Program-made: the position numbers and the translations under genes
The notes under the pieces: generated by a model
Seen by the model: only the letters and a program-made list of their open reading frames with translations
The model's database searches: none
Told to the model about the DNA's origin: nothing
In this document: positions 33,885-42,978 of the stretch, in pieces
Position numbering within the stretch: the stretch's first letter is position 1
Layout of the letters: each line of letters opens with the position of its first letter
Origin: Arthrobacter sp. zg-Y20
GTDB lineage: Bacteria > Actinomycetota > Actinomycetes > Actinomycetales > Micrococcaceae
Direction: 5' to 3'
DNA length: 64,000 nt
Assembly: GCF_030142075.1 (NCBI RefSeq)
Contig: NZ_CP126241.1
Coordinates: forward strand, 2,232,001-2,296,000

Positions 33885-33993
33885 AACTTGTCCAAGCGCC
33901 GATCCTGCCTTGTAGACTTCCTACAACCCCGTCCCGGGAGCTTGGTCTACGCAAACACCCGGTCCCGTCCCCTAAGTTTGGAAAGCTGTATAC

Positions 33994-34947
33994 GTGCTTG
34001 CAATTGTCTGCCCCGGCCAGGGGTCCCAAACACCAGGATTCCTCGCGCCGTGGCTGGAACTGCCCGGAGTGCGGGAACATCTTTCCGCGTTGAGTGACCT
34101 TGCCGGGCTGGACCTCATTGCCCACGGCACGGTCTCCGACGAGGACACCATCAAGGACACCGCGGTGGCCCAGCCGCTGATTGTCGCGGCAGGGCTGATG
34201 GCAGCCCGCCTGCTGCTGGACCCGTCGCAGCTGACATCCTCCACCGTGCTGGCCGGACATTCGGTCGGAGAGATCACTGCCTCCGCCCTCGCCGGGGCCC
34301 TGCAGGAGAAAGACGCCATGGTTTTCGTGCGGGAGCGCGCCAACGCCATGGCACGCGCCGCCGCCGTTGAGCCCACAGGCATGAGCGCCATCCTGGGCGG
34401 GGATCCCGACGACGTTGCCGCCGTCCTGGAAGCCGCCGGGCTCACCGCCGCCAATGCCAACGGCGGCGGGCAGGTTGTGGCTGCCGGAACGCACAACCAG
34501 CTGGAAGTCCTCACCGCCGCACCACCGGCCAAGGCGCGCGTGATCCCGCTGAAGGTTGCCGGCGCCTTCCACACCGCCCACATGGCACCGGCCGTCACCG
34601 TCCTCGAGGCGCTGCGTTCCTCCCTCTCTCCGCAAGCTCCCCTGCCGACCCTCCTCTCCAACCACGACGGCGCTGCCGTGGTTTCGGGCGAAGCGAACCT
34701 CGACAGCCTGATCGCCCAGGTTTCCCGGCCCGTACGCTGGGACCTGTGCATGGAGAACATGCTGGCCATGGGCGTCACCGGGCTCCTGGAACTGCCGCCG
34801 GCCGGAACCCTGACCGGGCTGGCCCGCCGGGGCATGAAGGGGGTTCCCACCATGGCCCTGAAATCCCCAGAAGATATATCTGCCGCCCGGGAGTTCATCC
34901 GTGAACATTCCGGTGCCGGCGCACCAACCGGAGAAGGTAACGCGTGA
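33994..34947 (+). CDS. fabD: Malonyl-CoA:ACP transacylase
   Basis: This 317-residue enzyme loads malonyl groups onto ACP. It begins with CPGQGSQ, carries nucleophile Ser90 in GHSVGE, the Arg in VRERANAM and the His in GAFHTAHM. The GTG at 33994 is preceded by TTGGAAAG. The last 4 bases overlap the fabH start (GTGA), so the two are translationally coupled. The 109-base gap after fasR probably contains the operon promoter and a FasR site. Confidence 0.96.
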   Translation: MLAIVCPGQGSQTPGFLAPWLELPGVREHLSALSDLAGLDLIAHGTVSDEDTIKDTAVAQPLIVAAGLMAARLLLDPSQLTSSTVLAGHSVGEITASALAGALQEKDAMVFVRERANAMARAAAVEPTGMSAILGGDPDDVAAVLEAAGLTAANANGGGQVVAAGTHNQLEVLTAAPPAKARVIPLKVAGAFHTAHMAPAVTVLEALRSSLSPQAPLPTLLSNHDGAAVVSGEANLDSLIAQVSRPVRWDLCMENMLAMGVTGLLELPPAGTLTGLARRGMKGVPTMALKSPEDISAAREFIREHSGAGAPTGEGNA

Positions 34948-36005
34948 GCACGCCCACCCTGAAGCAATCCCCCGTCAACGAGTTCAGCCGGATCCTTGGC
35001 ATCGGCGCTTTCCGCCCCGACGTCATTGTCAGCAATGACGACGTGTGCCAGTGGATCGACTCCTCGGACGAATGGATCCGCCAGCGTACGGGCATCGTCA
35101 CCCGGCACCGTGCGGACAAGGGCACCTCGGTGGTGGACATGGCCGAAGCTGCCGGACGGGAAGCGCTCCAGAACGCCGGCATCGACGGCTCACAGCTGGG
35201 GGCGGTCATCGTTTCCACCGTGACCCACCCGTTCGCCACCCCGTCCGCCGCCACCCAGATCACTGAACGGCTGGGGGCCACCCCGGCACCCGCCTACGAC
35301 GTTTCCGCCGCCTGCGCCGGCTACTGCTACGGCGTGGCCCAGGCGGATGCGCTGGTCCGTTCCGGTGCGGCCAACTACGTGCTGGTCATCGGTGTGGAGA
35401 AGCTTTCGGACTTCATCGACAACACCGAACGCACCATCTCCTTCCTCCTCGGCGACGGCGCGGGCGCCGTCGTCGTTGGTCCGTCCGAAACTCCGGGCAT
35501 TGCACCTTCGATCTGGGGTTCGGACGGCAGCAAGTCCGGAGCAATCGGCATGACCCATTCCATGCTTGACGTGCGCGAGCTGTCCCTGGCCGCCGAGGCC
35601 GACGGCGGGATGAGCCCCGCGGACCTCGCCGCCCGGGACACCAAGCTCTGGCCGACGCTGCGCCAGGACGGCCAGACCGTGTTCCGCTGGGCGGTGTGGG
35701 AAATGGCGAAAGCAGCCCAGCAGGCCCTCGACGCCGCCGGCATCACCGCCGACGACCTGTCCGCCTTCGTGCCCCACCAGGCCAACATGCGGATCATCGA
35801 CGAAATGGCCAAGCAGCTGAAATTGCCTGAATCGGTCATCATTGCCCGGGACATTGCCGACGCCGGCAACACCTCGGCGGCGTCCATTCCGCTGGCCACC
35901 TACCGGCTGCTGAAGGAACACCCGGAACTGAGCGGCAAGCTTTCGCTGCAGATCGGATTCGGTGCCGGGCTGGTCTTCGGCGCGCAGGTAGTTGTCCTCC
36001 CTTAG
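34944..36005 (+). CDS. fabH: 3-oxoacyl-ACP synthase III
   Basis: This 353-residue initiating condensing enzyme joins an acyl-CoA primer to malonyl-ACP. The catalytic triad is visible as Cys124 in SAACAGY, His in PHQANMRI and Asn in DAGNTSAAS. The usual actinobacterial substrates include branched short-chain acyl-CoAs, which would give iso/anteiso lipids; that is inference from the lineage. GGAGAAGGTAAC precedes the GTG at 34944. Confidence 0.96.
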   Translation: MSTPTLKQSPVNEFSRILGIGAFRPDVIVSNDDVCQWIDSSDEWIRQRTGIVTRHRADKGTSVVDMAEAAGREALQNAGIDGSQLGAVIVSTVTHPFATPSAATQITERLGATPAPAYDVSAACAGYCYGVAQADALVRSGAANYVLVIGVEKLSDFIDNTERTISFLLGDGAGAVVVGPSETPGIAPSIWGSDGSKSGAIGMTHSMLDVRELSLAAEADGGMSPADLAARDTKLWPTLRQDGQTVFRWAVWEMAKAAQQALDAAGITADDLSAFVPHQANMRIIDEMAKQLKLPESVIIARDIADAGNTSAASIPLATYRLLKEHPELSGKLSLQIGFGAGLVFGAQVVVLP

Positions 36006-36121
36006 GCTGCACCACCCGCCGGGCGGATCCTTCCGGACCCGCACGGCCCTGAAACCACACCGCTGCGGCGGTTGGAAAACCGGACCGGTCCCGTACCGGC
36101 ACTACTAGAAAAGGAGCCACC

Positions 36122-36367
36122 ATGGCTAGCAACGAAGAAATCCTGGCCGGCCTCGCCGAGATCGTCAACGAAGAGACCGGTCTGGCCCCCGAAGCCGTTG
36201 AGCTGGACAAGTCCTTCACCGATGACCTGGACATCGACTCCATTTCCATGATGACCATCGTGGTCAACGCCGAAGAGAAGTTCGGCGTCCGCATCCCGGA
36301 CGAAGAGGTCAAGAACCTGAAGACCGTCGGCGACGCCGTGGACTTCATCTCCAACGCCCAGGCGTAA
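36122..36367 (+). CDS. acpP: Acyl carrier protein
   Basis: This 81-residue acidic protein has the phosphopantetheine Ser40 in DIDSIS. It carries growing acyl chains between the Fab enzymes. A strong AAAAGGAG site stands seven bases before the ATG at 36122, fitting high expression. A GC-only hairpin follows the stop and separates it from fabF. Confidence 0.97.
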   Translation: MASNEEILAGLAEIVNEETGLAPEAVELDKSFTDDLDIDSISMMTIVVNAEEKFGVRIPDEEVKNLKTVGDAVDFISNAQA

Positions 36368-36373
36368 CCAGCC

Positions 36374-36400
36374 GGCGGCCGCCGCCCTGCGGCGGCCGCC
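36374..36400 (+). promoter_or_regulatory. GC-only hairpin between acpP and fabF
   Basis: Perfect 12-bp arms (36374-36385 and 36389-36400) made only of G and C enclose a CCT loop, 6 bases after the acpP stop. Without a U-run it is more likely a 3' stabiliser or partial attenuator that lets acpP exceed fabF. Confidence 0.5.
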
Positions 36401-36454
36401 CGGTACCGCCGGGATGCCGGCACCCCAACAGCAACTGCTTCAAGAGAGTGAATC

Positions 36455-37690
36455 ATGGCCCGCAAAGTAGTCATCACAGGCCTTGGTGCGACCACGCCTA
36501 TCGGCGGGGACGTCCCAACCATGTGGAAGAACGCACTGCAGGGTGTCTCCGGCGCCCGCACGTTGAAAGACGAGTGGGTTGAGAAGTACTCCCTGCCCGT
36601 CACCTTCGCGGCGCGGGTCACGAATCCCGCCTCTGAAGTCCTTTCCCGTGTCGAAGCCAAGCGGATGGACCCGTCCACCCAGTTCGCCGTCGTCGCTGCC
36701 CGCGAAGCCTGGGCCGACTCCGGCCTGGAAGACGTGGACCAGGACCGCCTGGCGGTCACGTTTGCCACTGGCATCGGCGGAGTCTGGACCCTGCTGGACG
36801 CCTGGGATACCCTCCGCGAGAAGGGCCCTCGCCGGGTCCTGCCCATGACCGTGCCGATGCTGATGCCCAACGGTCCCGCCGCTGCGGTCAGCCTTGACCT
36901 TGGCGCCCGGGCCGGCGCCCATACCCCGGTTTCCGCCTGCGCGTCCGGTACCGAGGCCCTGCACCAGGGGCTGGAACTGATCCGCTCCGGCAAGGCCGAC
37001 ATTGTGGTGGCCGGCGGTGCGGAGGCCTGCATTCACCCGATGCCCCTGGCTTCCTTCGCCTCGATGCAGGCCCTGTCCAAGCGCAACGACGATCCCGAAC
37101 GCGCCTCCCGGCCATACGACCGCGACCGCGACGGTTTCGTGATGGGTGAGGGCGCCGGCGCCCTCGTCCTGGAAAGCGAAGAGCACGCCCGGGCACGCGG
37201 CGCCCGGATCTACGCCGAACTGGCCGGCACTGCCGTTACTGCTGACGCCTACCACATCACGGCACCTGACCCCGAGGGCCTTGGCGCCACCCGGGCCCTG
37301 AAGGCGGCCCTGTTTGATGCGCGCGCCCAGGCGGAAGACGTAGTGCACGTAAACGCCCACGCCACGTCCACCCCGGTGGGTGACAAGCCTGAGTACACCG
37401 CGCTGAAGGCCGCCTTGGGCAACGCCCTCGACGGCGTGGCCGTCTCTGCCACCAAGTCCCAGATGGGACACCTGCTTGGTGCCTCTGGTGCGGTTGAAGC
37501 GGTCCTGACTGCACTGGCTGTATATGAACGCCAGGCCCCGGTGACCATCAACCTGGACAACCAGGATCCGGAGATTCCCCTGGACGTGGTTACGTCCAGC
37601 CGCAAGCTGCGCGACGGCGACATTGTCGCCCTGAGCAACTCGTTCGGCTTCGGCGGGCACAACGCCGTCGCCGTGCTGCGCAACCACTAG
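36455..37690 (+). CDS. fabF: 3-oxoacyl-ACP synthase II
   Basis: This 411-residue elongating condensing enzyme has Cys162 in SACASGTE, His in NAHATSTPVGD and the second His in MGHLLGASG. It ends with the Gly-rich FGFGGHNA. It extends acyl-ACP chains with malonyl-ACP and corresponds by position to KasA in mycobacteria. AAGAGAG precedes the ATG at 36455. A strong bidirectional terminator closes the operon. Confidence 0.97.
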   Translation: MARKVVITGLGATTPIGGDVPTMWKNALQGVSGARTLKDEWVEKYSLPVTFAARVTNPASEVLSRVEAKRMDPSTQFAVVAAREAWADSGLEDVDQDRLAVTFATGIGGVWTLLDAWDTLREKGPRRVLPMTVPMLMPNGPAAAVSLDLGARAGAHTPVSACASGTEALHQGLELIRSGKADIVVAGGAEACIHPMPLASFASMQALSKRNDDPERASRPYDRDRDGFVMGEGAGALVLESEEHARARGARIYAELAGTAVTADAYHITAPDPEGLGATRALKAALFDARAQAEDVVHVNAHATSTPVGDKPEYTALKAALGNALDGVAVSATKSQMGHLLGASGAVEAVLTALAVYERQAPVTINLDNQDPEIPLDVVTSSRKLRDGDIVALSNSFGFGGHNAVAVLRNH

Positions 37691-37715
37691 GCAACGCCGG
37701 TTCCCGTCGGGAAAC

Positions 37716-37759
37716 AAAGCAGGCGTCCGGTCCCCGCGGGGACCGGACGCCTGCTTTTT
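37716..37759. terminator. Bidirectional terminator between fabF and the DUF3145 gene
   Basis: Exact 21-nt arms (37716-37736 and 37737-37757) end in TTTTT on the plus strand. On the minus strand the matching AAA/TTT end also gives a short U-run. It separates the convergent genes. Confidence 0.88.
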
Positions 37760-37777
37760 GCTATGGAGTAAAGAGAG

Positions 37778-38281
37778 TCAGCCGACTTGGTGGAGCCAGC
37801 GGACGGGCGCGCCGTCCGCTGCATGCCGGAACGGTTCCAGTTCGTCGTCCCAGGCCTCGCCCAGGGCGAGTGAAAGTTCATGGTAGACGGCGGAGGGGTC
37901 TCCGGCGCCGCTCTCGTAGGCGTAGCGGATCCGGTCCTCGGAGATCATGATGTTGCCGTGCACGTCGGTGGCGGCGTGGAAAATACCCAGTTCCGGGGTG
38001 TGGGCCCAGCGGCTGCCGTCGGCGCCGGGGCTCTGTTCCTCGGTGACCTCGTAGCGGAGGTGGGCCCAGCCGCGCAGGGCCGAGGCAAGGAGGGAACCGG
38101 TACCCTGCGGTCCGGTCCAGGCGATCTCGGCCCTCACCATGCCGGGCGCGGCCGGCTGAGGGGTCCACTGAAGATCCGTTCGCTTTTCCACGACGGATCC
38201 GATGGCCCACTCAATGTGAGGGCACAACGCGGAAGGGGCAGAGTGCACAAAGAGTACTCCGCGCGCCATCACAACAGACAT
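37778..38281 (-). CDS. DUF3145 family protein
   Basis: This 167-residue actinobacterial protein begins MSVVMARGVLFVHSAPSALC. That pattern is strongly conserved and contains a Cys-Pro-His (CPHIEWA). No membrane segment or known catalytic motif is evident. The ATG at 38281 has GGAGGATGG upstream, which decides it against an open extension of 38 codons. Its function is unknown. Its constant place beside the fab operon in this lineage suggests a link to lipid metabolism, but this is only context. Confidence 0.88.
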   Translation of the reverse strand: MSVVMARGVLFVHSAPSALCPHIEWAIGSVVEKRTDLQWTPQPAAPGMVRAEIAWTGPQGTGSLLASALRGWAHLRYEVTEEQSPGADGSRWAHTPELGIFHAATDVHGNIMISEDRIRYAYESGAGDPSAVYHELSLALGEAWDDELEPFRHAADGAPVRWLHQVG

Positions 38282-38454
38282 TCCATCCTCCATAGCTGTA
38301 GGTGCGTCTTCCCCAACGACCTGCTGCATGGGCGGATATCCGGCTCCAGCGTCCCGCTGTGAATCATTGTGCCGCAAGTTACCGGTTTGTGCCAATGCGG
38401 CCTGCGGGGCCGTGTTGAAACTTGCGGCGCCTGTGGAACCTGCCGCTGTTGCGC

Positions 38455-39438
38455 CTACGCGCGCGGGTGTGCCTGGCTGTAGCTCTGGCGCAGCCGGTCC
38501 ACGGAGACGTGGGTATACAGCTGCGTAGTTGCCAGCGAGGAATGGCCCAGGATTTCCTGGACCGCCCGCAGGTCCGCCCCGCCGTCGAGCAGGTGTGTTG
38601 CCGCGGAGTGCCGCAGGGCGTGCGGGCCCGTGGCGGAGGTGTCCGGCAGGGCATCCAGTAGTACGGCAACGACGCTGCGGACCTGGCGCTGGTCCACCCG
38701 GCGCCCGCGCTTGCCCAGGAACAGCGCCGGCCCGCTGTCCGCGCCGGCCAGTGCCGGGCGGCCTCGGCGCAGCCAGTCGTCTACTGCCAGTGCTGCCGGC
38801 AGTCCGTAGGGCACGGTGCGTTCCTTGTTGCCCTTGCCAATCACGGTGAGGGTTCTCCGGTCCGGATCAAGGTCATCAACGTCCAGTCCGGACAACTCCC
38901 CCACGCGGATGCCCGTGGCGTACAGCAGCTCCACCATGGCACGGTCCCGCAGGGACACCGGCTCGCCTTCGGCGGCTGCTGCCTTGAGGGATGCGAACAG
39001 TTCGTCGAGCTGGCCGGTGCGCAGCACGCCCGGGAGCGTCTTTTCCTTCTTTGGAGCCTTCAGCCGCAGTGCCGGGTTCTCCGAGATCAGTTCTTCCCGC
39101 AGCGCCCAGTTGGCAAAACTCCGTACCGTTGCTGCACGCCGCGCAAGCGTGGCGCGGGCCTGTCCGGAGGCGCTAAGTTCGCCGAGCCAGCCGCGCAGGA
39201 TCCCGAGGTCCAGATCCTGCAGCTTCCCCGCGCCTGAAGCCAACGCGTAGTCGAGCAACTGAGAGAGGTCCGATTCGTAGGCGCGGACCGTATGCTCCGA
39301 ACGCCCCCGTTCGGCGGCCAGGTAGCGGCAAAAGCCTTCAACGGCTGCATGGAATTCCACGGGCCAGGCGGATGGGCCCGGAGCAGTGCCGGCGGCACCG
39401 GTCTCCGGTGCCCCGTCTGCCGATGTCTTGGATGTCAC
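38455..39438 (-). CDS. xerC: Tyrosine recombinase XerC
   Basis: This 327-residue recombinase resolves chromosome dimers at dif with XerD. The N-terminal SAM-like domain (about 28-115) precedes the catalytic domain, which has Arg in ATGIRVGEL, Lys in GKGNKER, the HxxR box HALRHSAATHLL, His in LGHSSLATT and nucleophile Tyr in TQLYTHV. Proximity to dprA and yifB matches the chromosomal xerC of other actinobacteria, so this is not a phage integrase. The GTG at 39438 lies very close to its GAGGAG site; no better start is seen. Confidence 0.93.
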   Translation of the reverse strand: MTSKTSADGAPETGAAGTAPGPSAWPVEFHAAVEGFCRYLAAERGRSEHTVRAYESDLSQLLDYALASGAGKLQDLDLGILRGWLGELSASGQARATLARRAATVRSFANWALREELISENPALRLKAPKKEKTLPGVLRTGQLDELFASLKAAAAEGEPVSLRDRAMVELLYATGIRVGELSGLDVDDLDPDRRTLTVIGKGNKERTVPYGLPAALAVDDWLRRGRPALAGADSGPALFLGKRGRRVDQRQVRSVVAVLLDALPDTSATGPHALRHSAATHLLDGGADLRAVQEILGHSSLATTQLYTHVSVDRLRQSYSQAHPRA

Positions 39439-39545
39439 CTCCTCACTGTTCTACCTTTACCCCGGCCGTTCAAGCAGGCTCGCGGGACACCGGTCCGCTC
39501 AGCCTCTGTGGGCGGTTTGACCGACGGGACGCCCGTGCCCGCCGG

Positions 39546-40079
39546 TCAGGCCGGCACGTTATCGGTATCCGCCGGCCGGCAGGTGAGTCTCAGGTGTTCG
39601 GTTTCCGGTGCCTGCTCCAGCTCCAGCAGGTAGCGTTTGGCTTCCACTCCGCCGGAATAGCCGGTCAAGGCCCCTCGTGAGCCCAGCACCCGGTGGGTGG
39701 GGACCACGATATTCAGGGGATTGCGCGCCAAGGCGGCGCCCACGCTCCTTGCTTTCGCCGCGTCGCCGAGCAGCACCGCTACCTGCTTGTAGCTGGCTGT
39801 GCTGCCGTACCCGACACATTGGACCAAGGCCCACACGCTGCGTTGGAAGTAGGTTCCCATTGGGTTGGTTGGCAGCGTGAAGCAGCACCGCTGGCCGTCG
39901 AAGTATTCTGCGAGCTGCCGTTCGGCCTCTTCGAAGCCGTCCTCGGCCGCGAGCCCGTACGGGGTTCCGGCACCTGCAGGTGACGCCGGCGCTCCCAGCC
40001 GGACGGCAGTCAGGATCCCGTCCAAGGCGACGAGCGTGAGCACTCCCAGGGGAGAAGTGATGATCTTATGGGTGAGCAT
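39546..40079 (-). CDS. O6-alkylguanine-DNA alkyltransferase homologue with Thr in place of the acceptor Cys
   Basis: This 177-residue protein has the full Ogt/MGMT plan: an N-terminal RNase-H-like domain (about 1-72) and a C-terminal DNA-binding domain. The latter has GTYFQRSVWALVQ, YGSTASY, the Arg finger near 111 (AKARSVGAAL), NPLNIVVPTHRV and GYSGG. The invariant acceptor motif PCHR reads P-T-H-R, with Thr128 encoded ACC. It cannot take an alkyl group in the usual way and resembles alkyltransferase-like proteins, although those usually have Trp or Ala there. The ATG at 40079 has AAAGGAA upstream. It lies 68 bases after dprA on the same strand and may flag lesions for excision repair. Confidence 0.88.
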   Translation of the reverse strand: MLTHKIITSPLGVLTLVALDGILTAVRLGAPASPAGAGTPYGLAAEDGFEEAERQLAEYFDGQRCCFTLPTNPMGTYFQRSVWALVQCVGYGSTASYKQVAVLLGDAAKARSVGAALARNPLNIVVPTHRVLGSRGALTGYSGGVEAKRYLLELEQAPETEHLRLTCRPADTDNVPA

Positions 40080-40147
40080 TTCCGGGTGTTTCCTTTCGCT
40101 AGCGGTAACTGGTGATGGATCTGTGTGATGTGGCAGCCGGTGTGCCG

Positions 40148-41356
40148 TCACCGGTGCCCCCTGCGCCACTGGTCGGGGCCGGGCCGGATGGCCAGACCTT
40201 CCAATTCCAGCCGCGCCAGGCCTGCGCGCACTCCGGGCACTGACAGTCCGGCGACCCGGGCGAGTTTGTCGATAGTGGTGGAGCTGCGGACCGGCAGGGC
40301 GTCCAGGAGCAGGAGGTCTTCGACGGTCAGGCCGTCGTGGTCTTCCAAGGGAGCCGCCGGGCCCAACGAGTCCGGCGTCCGGGAGTCCGCCAGCGGACCG
40401 GCAAGTTCGGCGACTTCCTGCGCGTCGGTCACGCACACCGCGCTGCCGTCCCGCAGCAGGCGGTGGCATCCGGCTGAGTTGGCTGAGTACACGGACCCCG
40501 GGACCGCTCCTACCTCGCGTCCCAGGCCGGCGGCGTGATGGGCCGTGTTCAACGCACCGGAGCGCCATCGAGCTTCAACCACTACGGTGGCGGCGCTCAG
40601 GGCCGCGATAATCCGGTTGCGCTGCAGGAATCTCCATCGAGTGGGCGCCGACCCCGGCGGCACCTCGGAGAGCAGCAGTCCGCGGTCGGCGACGCTGCGC
40701 AGGAGGTCTTCGTTGCCTGCCGGGTAGAACCTGTCGGCCCCGCACGCCATCACGGCGATGGTGGCTGCGCTGTTGCCGGTGGAAGCTGCGAGCGCTGCAC
40801 GGTGTGCTTGGGCATCGATGCCGTAGGCACCGCCGGAAACAATGGTGTATCCGCGGTTGGCCAGCCCTGCTGAGATGTCTCCGGTGATCGACAGCCCGTA
40901 TCCGGTGGCATCACGGGAGCCCACCACCGCAACGGTCCGGTTCAGTTCAGGAAAAGCGGCCTCCGGGTTGCCGCGTACCCAAAGGCACAGCGGCATACCC
41001 GCTTCCAGGTGCCGCAGTGCTTCGGGCCAGCGGGGATCCTCCGGGATAAGCAGTTCGCCGCCCAGCCGGCGGATGGTTTCCAGGTCCCGGCCCGGGGCCA
41101 GGTCTGCCACGCGCGGCGTCCACCGGCCCAATGCCTCAGTGAACACTCCGGGACCTGATGCCATACCCGCAGGCCCCAGCATCTGCCCGATGCCGGCAGC
41201 GACCTCAGGCGGCAGCCGAACCTCACCCGAGGCGATCCGCAGGGCCGCCGTCGGTCCGGCGGCTGAGACCAGCGCCAGCCCCACGGTGTCTGAGGGTTCG
41301 AACAGCCGGGACAGCGCCGCACGGGCCAGCAGCAATTCCTCTTCCACGGTGCTCAT
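40148..41356 (-). CDS. dprA: DNA-processing protein DprA
   Basis: This 402-residue protein loads RecA on incoming ssDNA in transformable bacteria. The Rossmann-like DprA domain (about 90-300) contains VAVVGSRDATGYG, VSGGAYGIDAQAHRAAL and the GxRF-region residues PTRWRFLQRNRIIAALS. A winged-helix-like C-terminal domain (about 330-395) follows. The ATG at 41356 overlaps the yifB stop (ATGA). The rest of the competence machinery is not in the window. Confidence 0.94.
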   Translation of the reverse strand: MSTVEEELLLARAALSRLFEPSDTVGLALVSAAGPTAALRIASGEVRLPPEVAAGIGQMLGPAGMASGPGVFTEALGRWTPRVADLAPGRDLETIRRLGGELLIPEDPRWPEALRHLEAGMPLCLWVRGNPEAAFPELNRTVAVVGSRDATGYGLSITGDISAGLANRGYTIVSGGAYGIDAQAHRAALAASTGNSAATIAVMACGADRFYPAGNEDLLRSVADRGLLLSEVPPGSAPTRWRFLQRNRIIAALSAATVVVEARWRSGALNTAHHAAGLGREVGAVPGSVYSANSAGCHRLLRDGSAVCVTDAQEVAELAGPLADSRTPDSLGPAAPLEDHDGLTVEDLLLLDALPVRSSTTIDKLARVAGLSVPGVRAGLARLELEGLAIRPGPDQWRRGHR

Positions 41357-42930
41357 GCTGCTGCCGCTCCCTGCCTGCGGAAAGCCAGCGCCTGCCCGAC
41401 GTCGTCGGCCCCGGGCACAGGGTGACCGGCAAGGTCAGCGATGGTCCAAGCCACCCGCAGCACCCGGTCATATCCCCTGGCGGTCAGCAGTTGCCGCTCC
41501 ATGGCGCGGTCCAGTGCCGTTGTGGCCGCGGAGGGCGGCCGCAGGACATCCCTCAGCAGCGAACCTGTTACTTCGGCATTCGTTTCGCACCCCAGCGGAA
41601 GCAGACGTTCCCGCTGCAGGCTCCGCGCCTGCCGTACCCGTGCAGCGACCGCCCCGCTTCCCTCCGCCGCATCGGAACCGAAATAGTCGCCGAGCGACAC
41701 CCGCTGGACCGTAAGCTGCAGGTCCACCCGGTCCAGCAGGGGACCCGAAAGCCTGCTGAAATATCGGCGTCTTTGCTGCGGGGTGCAGGTGCAGTCAATT
41801 CCCTTCCCGGCTGCCAGCCCGCACGGGCACGGATTCGCGGCGAGGACCAGCTGGAAACGGGCGGGGTAGACCGCTGTGCCCGCAGCCCGGTGCAGCACCA
41901 GCTGCCCGCTTTCCAGCGGTTGACGCAGCCCGTCCAGGACCCGCCGCTCATACTCGGGAGCCTCATCCAGGAACAGCACTCCGCGGTGCGCCCGTGAGGC
42001 TGCCCCGGGCCGGGGTATTCCGCTGCCCCCGCCGATCACTGCCGCAGGGGAGGCGGTGTGGTGCGGGCTTTCGAACGGCGGCCGGCGCAGCAGCTGCCGG
42101 CAGGGCCTTCCCTGCCAGGCCAGGGAATGGATGGCCGTAACCTCCATTGCCTGATCGTCGGGAAGATCCGGCAGGATCCCGGGCAGCCGTTCGGCGAGCA
42201 TGGTCTTGCCTGCACCCGGCGGGCCGGTCATCAGCAGATGATGGGCGCCGGCCGCCGCGACCTCCACTGCAAACCGGGCCTCCTGCTGCCCCGCCACATC
42301 GGCAAGGTCCGGAAGGCGGGCGGGTTGGTCCGTCTCCTCCCCTGCCGGCGAGTCATCCGCTGCCCGGCTGGCCGGCGGGGGAAAGACCAGCTGCTCCGGG
42401 TCTGCACCGAGGTCTGCGGCGACCTCGGCCAGGCAGGTGTAGCCGCGCACACGGGCGGCGGGAACAAGCGCTGCTTCGCCAGCATTCTCCGCAGCCACGG
42501 CAATGTCCGTGAACCCGGCAGCCACAGCAGCCATGACGGCCGGGAGGACGCCACGGATGGGGCGGAGCCTGCTGTCCAGCCCCAGTTCGGCGAGAAAGAC
42601 GCACCGTCCGGGGCTCCTCAGCGTGCCGCCTGCGCAGAGGGCGGCCACAGCAATGGCCAAGTCAAACCCGGAGCCGTGTTTGGGCACATCGGCTGGCATG
42701 AGGTTGACGGTGATCCGGCGCCGGCTCAGCGGCAGCCCGGCGTTCTTGGCGGCAGACTTGACCCGGTCACGGGCCTCGTTCAGCGATGCGTCCGGCAGGC
42801 CCAGCAGGACAAAGGACGGCAGCGACTGGCCGATGTCCGCTTCCACCTCCACGATCCTGCCGTGCAGGCCCACCAGTCCCACTCCGTACGTCCGTCCCAG
42901 GCTCACGGGAACACCGGGATCGGGTAGCAC
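41353..42930 (-). CDS. YifB/ComM-type Mg-chelatase-like AAA+ ATPase
   Basis: This protein of about 525 residues has an N-terminal Lon-protease-like S5 domain (about 9-170), then AAA+ core with Walker A GPPGAGKTML, Walker B GVLFLDEAPEY and sensor ANPCPCG. The C-terminal Mg-chelatase domain contains LTARGYDRVLRVAWTIADLAG. ComM in Vibrio drives branch migration during transformation; here the role is inferred. Starts at GTG 42930 or GTG 42906 are both possible. It heads the yifB-dprA coupled pair. Confidence 0.92.
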   Translation of the reverse strand: MLPDPGVPVSLGRTYGVGLVGLHGRIVEVEADIGQSLPSFVLLGLPDASLNEARDRVKSAAKNAGLPLSRRRITVNLMPADVPKHGSGFDLAIAVAALCAGGTLRSPGRCVFLAELGLDSRLRPIRGVLPAVMAAVAAGFTDIAVAAENAGEAALVPAARVRGYTCLAEVAADLGADPEQLVFPPPASRAADDSPAGEETDQPARLPDLADVAGQQEARFAVEVAAAGAHHLLMTGPPGAGKTMLAERLPGILPDLPDDQAMEVTAIHSLAWQGRPCRQLLRRPPFESPHHTASPAAVIGGGSGIPRPGAASRAHRGVLFLDEAPEYERRVLDGLRQPLESGQLVLHRAAGTAVYPARFQLVLAANPCPCGLAAGKGIDCTCTPQQRRRYFSRLSGPLLDRVDLQLTVQRVSLGDYFGSDAAEGSGAVAARVRQARSLQRERLLPLGCETNAEVTGSLLRDVLRPPSAATTALDRAMERQLLTARGYDRVLRVAWTIADLAGHPVPGADDVGQALAFRRQGAAAA

Positions 42931-42978
42931 CCTCTGCGGGGTTCACTGGCTCTCATGCCTCCACCATGTCCCGGTGAC

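Noticed and set aside
38455-39438. Tyrosine recombinase considered as an integrase of a mobile element
   Set aside because: Length, motifs and the dprA/yifB neighbourhood fit chromosomal XerC; no attachment-site repeat or cargo genes were seen.
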